Part shown: piece after piece, positions 8,390-18,172 of the stretch
Position numbering within the stretch: the first letter of the stretch is position 1
Layout: every line of letters starts with the position of its first letter
Program-made: the position numbers and the translations under genes
Source: CAVSSX01 sp963730735
Lineage (GTDB): Bacteria; Actinomycetota; Acidimicrobiia; Acidimicrobiales; RAAP-2
Assembly: GCA_963730735.1 (NCBI GenBank)
Contig: CAVSSX010000007.1
Location: 434,001 to 498,000, forward strand
DNA length: 64,000 nucleotides
Direction: 5' to 3'
The notes under the pieces: generated by a model
The model's database searches: none
Seen by the model: the letters and a program-made list of their open reading frames with translations, nothing else
What the model was told of the DNA's origin: nothing

Positions 8390-8892
8390 ATCGTGGTCAG
8401 GATGCGGTGCATCAGCGCCTCGACCTTGCCGAGCGGGACCGACGCACTGATCAGGACGTTGGTCGATCCCTTGAGGGCCGAGAGGCTGTTCACAGCGTAG
8501 GTGCCGCCGCCGATGGTCGAGGTGAAGGCCTTCGAGCCGAAGCCCGCGACCGGCGTCACCGGTTCGTTGTGCGAGGTGAAGCCGGTCTCGGTGGCGAGGA
8601 ACGACGCGGCGTTCATCCCCGTCTCGTAGCGGACGGTGACCTTGTCGGTCAGCGCGCCCTGGGGGTAGGTGCAGACGGTCACCGAGCCGTTGTGCAGCTC
8701 CTTGGGGGCGGCCAGCTTGACGCCCAGGGTGGCGTTGATCTTGGCCGTGGCCATCTGCGAGCAGGTCAGCCGGTGCGCCTTGCCGGCGGCGCCGGCCGGG
8801 GCGGCGACCACCAGCCCGCCGACGACCGCCAGTCCGGCGCCCATCAGCGCCCCGGCCGCCCGCCGTCCGGCGATCACTCTTCCTCTGGTCAT
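8386..8892 (-). CDS. Hypothetical secreted protein
   Basis: A 168-residue protein with a clear signal peptide: basic MTRGRVIAGRR, a hydrophobic GALMGAGLAVVGGLVVAA core and a likely AGAA cleavage site. The mature part has two cysteines (LTCSQM and TVCTYP) that could form a disulfide. The CSQMATAKINATLG segment faintly recalls DUF3558-like cell-envelope proteins, which share a C-x(n)-LG pattern, but I cannot assign a family. There is no lipobox, so it is probably free or loosely wall-associated. Start ATG at 8892. Confidence 0.7.
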   Translation of the reverse strand: MTRGRVIAGRRAAGALMGAGLAVVGGLVVAAPAGAAGKAHRLTCSQMATAKINATLGVKLAAPKELHNGSVTVCTYPQGALTDKVTVRYETGMNAASFLATETGFTSHNEPVTPVAGFGSKAFTSTIGGGTYAVNSLSALKGSTNVLISASVPLGKVEALMHRILTTI

Positions 8893-9218
8893 CGACACTC
8901 CCGTCCTCCGCTGCCGCCCGCAGCGCCCACCGTCGGAAAATGGTAGCCGGGGGGCCGGCGACGACGGCGGCCGGCGGGCCCCGACCGACGGCCCGGGCCA
9001 ACGGTAGCCAATGCCCATTGCACACTGGTCGGTGCCGCACGGGCTAGCTTCGAAGCCGTGGGGGGTCGCTCGAACGATGCCGGAGGGACGGCCCGTCCCC
9101 GAACCTGGACAACTGCGGTAGAACGGTCCGCAACTCGCTCTCGATGTGACGCTGTTCCGGGTGGCCCCCGCCGGGTCGACCCACCGATGCCCATCGCCAC
9201 CGCCGCCAAGGAGCTCGA
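8893..9218. other. Intergenic region between divergent genes, no gene seen
   Basis: About 330 nt between the secreted-protein gene and the ABC exporter, which point away from each other. No open frame here looks like real protein and I found no convincing promoter pair, although transcription must start here for both. Confidence 0.5.
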
Positions 9219-10373
9219 GTGATTGAAGCCAAGAACCTGGTCAAGCGCTACGGCACCACCGTCGCCGTCGACGACCTGACGTTCTCCATCCGACCCGGGA
9301 TGGTCACCGGGTTCCTCGGCCCGAACGGGGCCGGCAAGACCACCACGATGCGGATGATCCTCGGCCTCGACGCGCCGACCCAGGGGTCGGTGACGGTCGA
9401 CGGGCGCAGCTACCGCGACCTGCCGGCGCCGATGCGTGAGGTGGGGGCGCTGCTCGATGCCAAGGCCCTCCACGGTGGCCGCCGGGCCTACGACCACCTC
9501 CTGTGCCTGGCCCAGAGCAACGGCATCGGGAAGCGCCGGGTCACCGAGGTGCTGCAGCTGGTCGGGCTCGAGCAGGTGGCCAAGCGACGGGCCAAGGGGT
9601 TCTCCCTCGGGATGGGCCAGCGGTTGGGCATCGCCGCCGCCCTGCTCGGGGACCCGGCCGTCCTCATCTTCGACGAGCCGGTCAACGGGCTGGACCCCGA
9701 GGGCATCGTCTGGGTGCGCAACCTCATGCGCACGCTGGCCGGCGAAGGGCGCACGGTCATGGTGTCGAGCCACCTGATGAGCGAGATGGCGCTCACCGCC
9801 GACCACATCCTGGTCATCGGCCGGGGTCGGCTCATCTCCGACATGAGCGTGGACGAGTTCATCCGCACCAACTCCGAGCAGGCGGTGCACGTCCGGAGCC
9901 CGCAGGCGGCCGAGCTGGCCGACCTGTGCCGGGGGGCCGGGGCCACCGTCCGAGCCGGGAGCCGCGTGGCCACCGGCGGCAACGCCGCCCTCGGCGCCGG
10001 GGCCGCCGCCGGGGCCTACCCGCACGACCTGCCGGACCCCGACGCACCGCTGCTCGGCGCCGCCCCGAGCCCGATCGACGGCGCATCCCTGGCCGACCCC
10101 TACGCCACCCCGGCGCCGGCCGCGCCGGCCGCCGAGGCGCCGGCCGAACGCCCACCGGACCCGGTCGCGCCGCCGCCGCCGGAACCCACCGGCGCCACCG
10201 ACCCCGACGTCATCGAGGTGTCGGGAATGGAGAGCGAGGACGTGGGCAAGCTGGCGGCGGCTCACGGCGTGGTGCTCTACGAGCTCACGCCGATCCGGGC
10301 GTCGCTCGAGGAGGCCTTCATGGAGCTGACCCGTGAGAGCGTCGAGTTCCAGGCGACGGGGGCGGCCCGATGA
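9219..10373 (+). CDS. ABC-2 type exporter, ATP-binding protein with a long Ala/Pro-rich insertion
   Basis: A 384-residue ATPase of the drug/bacitracin exporter class. Walker A GPNGAGKT is at residues 34-41, the signature is the divergent FSLGMGQR, and Walker B is LIFDEPVNGLDPEG. Ordinary members are about 300-310 residues. Here a low-complexity stretch rich in Ala, Pro, Gly and Asp (about residues 252-330) interrupts the C-terminal domain, after which the usual ending (IRASLEEAFMELT) resumes. Start GTG at 9219 with AAGGAG upstream. It overlaps the permease gene by 4 nt (ATGA). Confidence 0.9.
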   Translation: MIEAKNLVKRYGTTVAVDDLTFSIRPGMVTGFLGPNGAGKTTTMRMILGLDAPTQGSVTVDGRSYRDLPAPMREVGALLDAKALHGGRRAYDHLLCLAQSNGIGKRRVTEVLQLVGLEQVAKRRAKGFSLGMGQRLGIAAALLGDPAVLIFDEPVNGLDPEGIVWVRNLMRTLAGEGRTVMVSSHLMSEMALTADHILVIGRGRLISDMSVDEFIRTNSEQAVHVRSPQAAELADLCRGAGATVRAGSRVATGGNAALGAGAAAGAYPHDLPDPDAPLLGAAPSPIDGASLADPYATPAPAAPAAEAPAERPPDPVAPPPPEPTGATDPDVIEVSGMESEDVGKLAAAHGVVLYELTPIRASLEEAFMELTRESVEFQATGAAR

Positions 10374-11185
10374 CCACGACCACCGTCAACCCGACCCCGA
10401 CCATTGCCCCCGCCACCTTCGTCGACGTCCTCCACTCGGAGTGGACGAAGCTGCGCTCGGTCCAGTCGACCTTCTGGGCCCTCGTCATCGCCGCCGTCCT
10501 CGGCGTCGGTCTGGGTGCGGCCATCAGCGCCGCTGCCGCCCACGGCTACTCGACGGCCAGTATCTCGGACAAGCTGACCTGGGACCCGACCTCGATCAGC
10601 ACCGCCGGCCTCGGGATCGCCCAGTTGGCCTTCGCCGTCCTCGGCGTGCTCTACATCAGCTCGGAGTACTCGACCGGCATGATCCGCTCCAGCCTCACCG
10701 CCGTGCCCAAGCGGGGCCGGGTCCTGCTGGCCAAGTCGCTGACCTACCTGGTGGTGGCGCTGGTGGCCGGCGAGATCATCAGCTTCGTGGCCTTCTTCCT
10801 CGGACAGTCGCTCATCAAGGGTCACGCGCCCTACGCCACGCTGAGCGATCCCGGGGTCGCCCGGGCGGTCGTCGGCTCGGGGCTGTATCTGGCGGCGCTG
10901 GCCGTGCTCAGCGTGGCCGTCGGTGCGCTGCTCCGGCACTCGGCGGCGGCCATCGCCAGCATGGTGGCCCTGCTGTTCGTCCTGCCGGGCATCGTCCAGG
11001 CCCTGCCGGACTCCTGGCGCCACCCGGTCTCGGAGTACTGGCCCACCCTGGCCGGCAGTCAGATCACCAACGTGTACCACTCGGCGCACACCCTGCAGCC
11101 GTGGCCCGGATTTGGCGTCATGTGCGCCTTCGTGGTGGTCGTCTACGTCATCGCCCTGCTCCTGCTGGAGCGTCGAGACGCCTGA
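10370..11185 (+). CDS. ABC-2 type exporter permease
   Basis: A 271-residue integral membrane protein with about six helices. The early LHSEWTKLRSVQSTFWAL motif is the hallmark of the actinobacterial ABC-2 permeases that pair with the preceding ATPase class. After the second helix comes SSEYSTGMIRSSLTAVPKR, another conserved block. The pair forms a homodimeric or heterotetrameric exporter; the substrate is unknown but peptides, antibiotics or lipids are usual. Translationally coupled to the ATPase gene by an ATGA overlap. Confidence 0.88.
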   Translation: MTTTTVNPTPTIAPATFVDVLHSEWTKLRSVQSTFWALVIAAVLGVGLGAAISAAAAHGYSTASISDKLTWDPTSISTAGLGIAQLAFAVLGVLYISSEYSTGMIRSSLTAVPKRGRVLLAKSLTYLVVALVAGEIISFVAFFLGQSLIKGHAPYATLSDPGVARAVVGSGLYLAALAVLSVAVGALLRHSAAAIASMVALLFVLPGIVQALPDSWRHPVSEYWPTLAGSQITNVYHSAHTLQPWPGFGVMCAFVVVVYVIALLLLERRDA

Positions 11186-11525
11186 GCGAACCCGCCGGAC
11201 CGCCCTCGGGGTCAGCGAACGGAGGCGACCGTCGTCCGGCGACCTCCGGCCTCGTGCCCGGTTCGTCGTGCCGAGCTCCGGCCGGTAGCCGTGGGGTCTG
11301 GATCCGGTATCCCCTCCATCGGGGTCATCTGGAGGACCAACCAGGAGGTGATCCACCACCTGGCCGAACCGCCCTCCTGCGAGACCTGTGGCGGGCGGGG
11401 CGAGCGCCCGGCGGCGAGGGCGGCGGAACCGCCGCTGCGTGACCGGTCCGGGGGCGGCACCGGCGGGTGCCCGGCCAGGTTGGCCAGGAGGGACGATCTC
11501 GTCAGGGACAGGCGTCCTGACCTGG
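11186..11525. other. Intergenic region, no gene seen
   Basis: About 340 nt between the exporter permease and tRNA-Gly. A plus-strand frame is open across it and merges into dcd, but its translation (including a C-E-T-C-G-G stretch) does not resemble a known protein and it runs through the tRNA. I see no RNA structure other than the tRNA itself. Confidence 0.45.
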
Positions 11526-11596
11526 AGCGGGCGACGGGAATCGAACCCGCGTTCTCAGCTTGGGAAGCTGATGTTCTGCCTCTGAACTACGCCCGC
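11526..11596 (-). tRNA. tRNA-Gly (anticodon CCC)
   Basis: On the minus strand this folds into a complete 71-nt cloverleaf: acceptor GCGGGCG paired with CGCCCGC, D-stem GTTC/GAAC, anticodon stem TCAGC/GCTGA with loop TTCCCAA (anticodon CCC), and a T-arm with loop TTCGATT. The 3' CCA is not encoded. It reads GGG glycine codons. Confidence 0.95.
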
Positions 11597-11626
11597 GAGC
11601 GCCCGCCACACTATCGTCAAGCCGCC

Positions 11627-12196
11627 ATGGTGCTCTCCGACCACACGATCCGACAGGAGCTCGAGTCCGGTCGCATCGTCATCGACCCGCTCGGCGACGA
11701 CTGCATCCAGCCCTCGTCGGTCGATCTGCACGTCGACCAGTACTTCCGGGTGTTCCGCAACCACACCCAGCGGGTGATCGACGTGCGGGAGGACCAGGAG
11801 GACCTGACCGAGCTGATCGACGTGGGTCCCGACGACCCGTTGATCCTGCACCCGGGCGAGTTCGTCCTCGGCTCGACCTCGGAGCGGGTGCGGATCCCCG
11901 ACGACCTGGTGGCCCGGCTGGAGGGCAAGTCCTCCCTCGGGCGCCTGGGGCTGCTGATCCACTCGACGGCCGGTTTCGTCGACGCCGGTTGGGACGGCCA
12001 CCTGACCCTCGAGCTGTCCAACGTGGCCAACCTGCCGATCACCGTCTACCCGGGCATGAAGATCGGGCAGATCAGCTTTCTCAAGATGACCACGCCCGCC
12101 GACCGCCCGTACGGGTCGTCGGGCCTCGGGTCGAAGTACCAGGGCCAATGGGGCCCGACGCCCAGCCGCTACGCCGACAACTTCCGCAAGCCATGA
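11627..12196 (+). CDS. dcd: dCTP deaminase, bifunctional DCD-DUT type
   Basis: A 189-residue trimeric nucleotide hydrolase. The block GKSSLGRLGLLIHSTAGF followed by DAGWDGHLTLELSN contains the catalytic Ser-Arg and Glu residues. The STAGFVDAGW wording follows the bifunctional dCTP deaminase/dUTPase of Mycobacterium and Methanocaldococcus rather than the VTAHRIDPGW form of monofunctional E. coli Dcd. It would convert dCTP straight to dUMP, feeding dTMP synthesis while keeping dUTP low. The C-terminus (GSKYQGQWGPTPSRY) is the lid. Start ATG at 11627, 30 nt from the tRNA-Gly end. Confidence 0.95.
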   Translation: MVLSDHTIRQELESGRIVIDPLGDDCIQPSSVDLHVDQYFRVFRNHTQRVIDVREDQEDLTELIDVGPDDPLILHPGEFVLGSTSERVRIPDDLVARLEGKSSLGRLGLLIHSTAGFVDAGWDGHLTLELSNVANLPITVYPGMKIGQISFLKMTTPADRPYGSSGLGSKYQGQWGPTPSRYADNFRKP

Positions 12197-12278
12197 GCCA
12201 CGGGGGACGCCGCCCGTCGCCCGGCTCGCCCGGACGGCCCCGGCGAGCAACGAACTAAGGACAACAGGGGAGGAATCA

Positions 12279-14393
12279 GTGCCGGTCAGGATCATCATCG
12301 GGCTCGCGGTCACCGTGGTGGCGTTCGCCATCGCCGGTCGCCGCTTCTACTGGCTGTCCCGCCTCATCCGGTCGGGGGCGCCGGCGCCCGACCGCACCCG
12401 GGGCAGCATCTTCCCGCGGGCCGAGGCCGAGCTCACCGAAGTCGCCGGTCAACGCAAGCTGCTCCAGTGGACGATCCCGGGTACCGCCCACTTCTTCACC
12501 ATGTGGGGCTTCACGGTCCTGCTGTTCACCATCGTCGAGGCCTACGGCGCGCTGTTCGACCGGAACTTCGCCTTCTGGGGCATCGGCCACACGGCGGTGC
12601 TGGGCTTCATCGAGGACTTCTTCGCCGTGGCCGTGCTGGTGGCCCTGGTGGTCTTCGCCGTCATCCGCCTGAAGAACGCCCCGAGCCGCAAGGAGCGCAG
12701 CTCGCGGTTCTACGGCTCGCACACCGGCGCCGCCTGGCTGGTGCTCCTGATGATCGCCCTGGTCATCATCACCCTGCTGCTCTACCGGGCGGCCCAGGTC
12801 AACACGGGCCACTTCCCCTACGGCTGGTGGGCCTTCGCCTCACACGGCATCGCCAAGGCCCTGGCCCCGTTGGGCACCGGGGTGAACAGCGTGCTCGAGA
12901 CGGTGTTCCTCCTCCTCAACATCGCCGTCATCACCGGCTTCTTGGTGTTCGTCTCGTACTCCAAGCACCTCCACATCTTCATGGCCCCGATCAACGTGGC
13001 CTTCTCGCGGCGGCCCCGGGCCCTGGGCGCCCTCGACAAGACGCCCGACATGGACATGGAGAACGTCACCGAGGACACCGTCTTCGGGGTCGGGCTGGTC
13101 GAGCAGTTCACCTGGAAGCAGATGCTCGACTTCGCCACCTGCACCGAGTGCGGGCGCTGCCAGTCGGCCTGCCCGGCCTGGAACACCGGCAAGCCGCTCT
13201 CGCCGAAGCTGGTCATCATGGGGCTGCGGGACAACATGTTCTCCTCGTCGGCCCGCCTGCTGGCCAAGCCGGCGGCCGAGGGCGAGGAGGGGGCGGTGGC
13301 CGTGGCCGAGCCCGAGACCCTGGTCCCCTTCACCATCGACCCCGACGTCCTGTGGTCGTGCACCACCTGCGGGGCCTGCGTGCAGGAGTGCCCGGTCGAC
13401 ATCGAGCACGTCGACGCCATCGTCGACATGCGCCGGTACCAGGTCCTCATGGAGTCCGAGTTCCCGACCGAGGCCGGTCTGATGCTGCGCAACATCGAGA
13501 ACCAGGGCGACCCCTGGGGGCTCGGACAGGCCAAGCGCACCGAGTGGATCGACAGCCTGGACTTCGAGGTGCCGGTGGTGACCGGGACCATCCCCGACGA
13601 CGTCGAGTACCTCTACTGGGTGGGCTGCGCCGGGGCCCTCGACGAGCGGGCCCGCAAGGGTGTGCAGGCCACCGCCCGCATGCTGCACCGGGCCGGCGTG
13701 ACCTTCGCCATCCTGGGCCCGAAGGAGTCCTGCACCGGTGACCCGGCCCGGCGCCTCGGCAACGAGTACCTCTACCAGGAGCAGGGCAAGGCCAACGTGG
13801 CCACGCTCACCGAGGTCGGCGCCAAGAAGATCGTGGCCAGCTGCCCGCACTGCTTCAATTCGATCAAGAACGAGTACCCGGCCCTCGGGGGCGACTTCGA
13901 GGTCATCCACCACTCCGAGCTGCTGGAGCACCTGGTGTCGACCGGCCGCCTGACCCCGGGTGCGGGCTACAAGGGCAAGGTGACCTACCACGACCCCTGC
14001 TACCTCGGTCGGCACAACCGGGTGTTCGAGGAGCCGCGCACGGTGATCGACGCCATCCCGGGGGCCACCCAGGTCGAGATGCGGCGCTGCAAGGAGAAGG
14101 GCTTCTGCTGCGGGGCCGGCGGGGCCCGCATGTGGATGGAGGAGAACATCGGCAAGCGGGTCAACATGGAGCGGACCGAGGAGGCCCTCGGCACCGGGGC
14201 CGACGTCGTCTCGACCGCCTGCCCCTACTGCATGATCATGCTGGACGACGCCGTCCGGGCCCACGCCAAGGAGGACGAGGTGCGGGTGCTCGACTTGTCC
14301 CAGCTGGTCGAGGAGTCCCTCCTCGCCGGGGTGGCGGCCGGCCCGGCGCCGACCGAGGTCGCCGACAGCCCGCCCGAGGCGGCCACCGACTGA
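12279..14393 (+). CDS. Membrane-anchored Fe-S oxidoreductase, EtfD-like (heterodisulfide-reductase-related)
   Basis: A 704-residue fusion. Residues 1-240 form about five membrane helices of the nitrate-reductase-gamma type. Two [4Fe-4S] motifs follow: CTECGRCQSACP at about 288 and CTTCGACVQECP at about 361. Two cysteine-rich CCG domains come next (GCAG at about 449 with ESCTGDPARR; DPCYLG at about 572 with GFCCGAGGAR). This layout matches mycobacterial Rv0338c/EtfD, which passes electrons from fatty-acid oxidation via electron-transfer flavoprotein to menaquinone. The acyl-CoA genes at 5-8 kb fit that role, though no etfAB is in the window. GTG start, GGGGAGG 5 nt upstream. Confidence 0.88.
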   Translation: MPVRIIIGLAVTVVAFAIAGRRFYWLSRLIRSGAPAPDRTRGSIFPRAEAELTEVAGQRKLLQWTIPGTAHFFTMWGFTVLLFTIVEAYGALFDRNFAFWGIGHTAVLGFIEDFFAVAVLVALVVFAVIRLKNAPSRKERSSRFYGSHTGAAWLVLLMIALVIITLLLYRAAQVNTGHFPYGWWAFASHGIAKALAPLGTGVNSVLETVFLLLNIAVITGFLVFVSYSKHLHIFMAPINVAFSRRPRALGALDKTPDMDMENVTEDTVFGVGLVEQFTWKQMLDFATCTECGRCQSACPAWNTGKPLSPKLVIMGLRDNMFSSSARLLAKPAAEGEEGAVAVAEPETLVPFTIDPDVLWSCTTCGACVQECPVDIEHVDAIVDMRRYQVLMESEFPTEAGLMLRNIENQGDPWGLGQAKRTEWIDSLDFEVPVVTGTIPDDVEYLYWVGCAGALDERARKGVQATARMLHRAGVTFAILGPKESCTGDPARRLGNEYLYQEQGKANVATLTEVGAKKIVASCPHCFNSIKNEYPALGGDFEVIHHSELLEHLVSTGRLTPGAGYKGKVTYHDPCYLGRHNRVFEEPRTVIDAIPGATQVEMRRCKEKGFCCGAGGARMWMEENIGKRVNMERTEEALGTGADVVSTACPYCMIMLDDAVRAHAKEDEVRVLDLSQLVEESLLAGVAAGPAPTEVADSPPEAATD

Positions 14394-14405
14394 GCTCGGG
14401 AATCA

Positions 14406-14432
14406 GACCTCCGGCGTCGGACCTCCGGCGTC
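14406..14432. repeat. Direct repeat of 13 bp, two copies
   Basis: GACCTCCGGCGTC occurs at 14406-14418 and 14420-14432, one base apart. The second copy runs into the stop codon of the minus-strand PPOX gene. Like the repeat at 3519-3560, it sits just downstream of a minus-strand gene end. Confidence 0.75.
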
Positions 14433-14850
14433 AGTGGGCCAGGCCGTAGGCGTGGTCGAAGCGCAGCCGGATGACCAGGCGATGGTCGGCCACCATGGCC
14501 CGGCCGTAGTCGTCCCAGTCGGGGTGCTCGCCGCTGATCGACCGGTAGAGGTCGCGGAGCTCGGCCACGGTGTCGTCGGCCGGGTCGGCGGCCACCGGCA
14601 GTAGCTCGGCGGTCCCGTCGAGCACGACGAAGGACCAGATGTCGTCGCCCGGGACGTACAGCGAGGCCCGGGGGTCGCGCCGCAAGTTCCTCGTCTTGGC
14701 CCGGTCGTCGGTGACCGAGATGCGGGCCACCCGGTCGTCGCCCAGCGTGTAGGCGATGTTGGACAGCTGGGGCCGGCCGTCGGATCGGAGCGTGGTCAGG
14801 ACCGCGTGGTGGCGGTCGGCGATCAGGGCGAGGGCGTCGTCGAGGTCCAT
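14431..14850 (-). CDS. PPOX-class F420-dependent oxidoreductase family protein
   Basis: A 139-residue split-barrel protein. The pattern HHAVLTTLRSDGRPQLSNIA, then DRAKTRNLRRDPRASLYV, is the signature of the F420-binding PPOX family common in mycobacteria and other actinobacteria. Members reduce small substrates with F420H2 or bind FMN or biliverdin; the substrate here is unknown. It is convergent with the EtfD-like gene (38-nt gap) and divergent from glutamine synthetase. It shares fold, not close sequence, with the PPOX gene at 5.3 kb. Confidence 0.85.
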   Translation of the reverse strand: MDLDDALALIADRHHAVLTTLRSDGRPQLSNIAYTLGDDRVARISVTDDRAKTRNLRRDPRASLYVPGDDIWSFVVLDGTAELLPVAADPADDTVAELRDLYRSISGEHPDWDDYGRAMVADHRLVIRLRFDHAYGLAH

Positions 14851-15058
14851 GCGACCAGCGTAGGACCGGTCACCGGCGACGGAACCGCTCGCCCGGGGCG
14901 CCGCCGGCGGCCTCGGATCCTGGGGATCGGCTGGGGGAAACGTTCATCGTGCGGAAACCTTCCTGGCCCGTGCCTCCCGTACCGTTGTGATGGCGACGCG
15001 ACCGTCGGTCGACCGAAGTGGCGCGACGCACGGAACGAGAGACTCCAAGGAGCAACAG

Positions 15059-17236
<2,178 letters not shown>

Positions 17237-17322
17237 AGCGGTCGAGCTCGAGGTCGGTCGGACTGCCCTTTCGACAGGGGCCCGACCCGGCCTCGGCCGG
17301 TGCGCTCACTCCAGCAGTTGCG

Positions 17323-17350
17323 CGATGCCCGCTCGTTCGAGCGGGCATCG
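17323..17350 (+). terminator. Strong hairpin downstream of glnN
   Basis: A perfect 13-bp inverted repeat (17323-17335 and 17338-17350) separated by two bases; as RNA it forms a stem of about 12 bp with a GUUC tetraloop. It begins 87 nt after the glnN stop. No U-tract follows, as is common for actinobacterial terminators. The rest of 17237-17559 holds no gene that I can recognise. Confidence 0.7.
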
Positions 17351-17559
17351 TCGCGCTCGTCGGTGGTGGCCGCTCGCCAGCTGGGACGGCCAGCGCACGC
17401 CGGCCCCCGGTCGCGGCGACCCGCGCCCACCGGGGCTCGCCGGCTGAGCAGGGCGTGGGCGGCGGCTGCGGCGTAGGGCCTGGGGACACCCCGGCGGTCG
17501 ACCGGAGGACCTCCTGGCGCCCCGGGGGCCGGAGCGGGCCGGTGACCGGCCGCTCGGGA

Positions 17560-17982
17560 CTAGTGGAAGGCCCGGGTGTCGGCCTCGCGCAGGCGGGCGG
17601 CCATGGCCGCCAGGAGCTTGCGCGACAGGGCCGGCACGGCGTCGAGGACGCCGTTGAATTCGCGCTGGCCGAGGACGAGCAGTTCCATCTCGGTGTCGGC
17701 CGTGACGGTCGCCGAGCGGGGCCCCCGGTCGAGCAGCGAGAGCTCGCCGAAGTACGACTCGGGTCCGAGGGTGGCTATCTTGCGCCCGTTGCGTCGCACG
17801 GATGCTTGGCCGCTCACGATGATGAAGAACTCTCGGCCGATCGTGCCCTCTTCGGTGAGGACCTTGCCGGCCGGCACGGTGACTTCTTCGAGGGCGCGGT
17901 GGAGGGTGCGTAGGTCCTTCCCCGAGCACGTCGAGAACAGCCAAATCTTGGTCAGGTCTAGTTCTTTTGCTCGGTTCGCCAT
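17560..17982 (-). CDS. Stand-alone cyclic-nucleotide-binding domain protein
   Basis: A 140-residue protein that is essentially one cNMP-binding beta-roll. The phosphate-binding cassette is YFGELSLLDRGPRSATV (conserved Glu and Arg present), preceded by GREFFIIVSGQASVRRNG. There is no helix-turn-helix, so it is not a complete Crp-type regulator; it must act through a partner. The C-terminal helix (SRKLLAAMAARLREAD) is the usual C-helix. I start at the ATG at 17982; an in-frame ATG at 18057 is less likely because it would cover the amtB control region. It is divergent from amtB. Confidence 0.85.
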   Translation of the reverse strand: MANRAKELDLTKIWLFSTCSGKDLRTLHRALEEVTVPAGKVLTEEGTIGREFFIIVSGQASVRRNGRKIATLGPESYFGELSLLDRGPRSATVTADTEMELLVLGQREFNGVLDAVPALSRKLLAAMAARLREADTRAFH

Positions 17983-18006
17983 GGCCCAATCGTAGTGTCG
18001 GCCGAG

Positions 18007-18044
18007 TTCACGTGCTGGTAACACGGGCGTATTGAGGAGGAAAC
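18007..18044 (+). promoter_or_regulatory. Candidate GlnR-type nitrogen-control site upstream of amtB
   Basis: Four 5-mers are spaced exactly 6 nt apart: TTCAC (18007), GTAAC (18018), GTATT (18029) and GAAAC (18040). The published actinobacterial GlnR box is GTnAC-n6-GAAAC repeated with the same 11-bp period. The second and fourth units match the b-half-site 4/5 and 5/5; the first and third are weaker. It lies about 130 nt before amtB. No glnR gene is in the window. Confidence 0.4.
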
Positions 18045-18172
18045 TCGGCCCTCCCATACTGACGGCGGCAATGCGAGCCTGACCGTCCCCGGGCGTCCGC
18101 GACCTGCGAAAAGCAGGGATTCGGGCAACCGGAATGGCAGGTCTCGCGATCCCCGTGAGAGGAGCTCCGAGC

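Noticed and set aside
11291..11626. Extended N-terminus or separate gene upstream of dcd
   Set aside because: The open frame passes through tRNA-Gly and lacks similarity; the ATG at 11627 gives the full family length.
12840..14264. Long minus-strand open frame opposite the EtfD-like gene
   Set aside because: Its translation is His/Gly/Val/Leu repetitive sequence typical of antisense to GC-rich genes, and the plus strand encodes a clear multi-domain protein.
14931..14960. GlnR box upstream of glnN, from two GGAAAC copies
   Set aside because: The copies are 17 bp apart, not 11 or 22, and no GTnAC half-sites are in phase.
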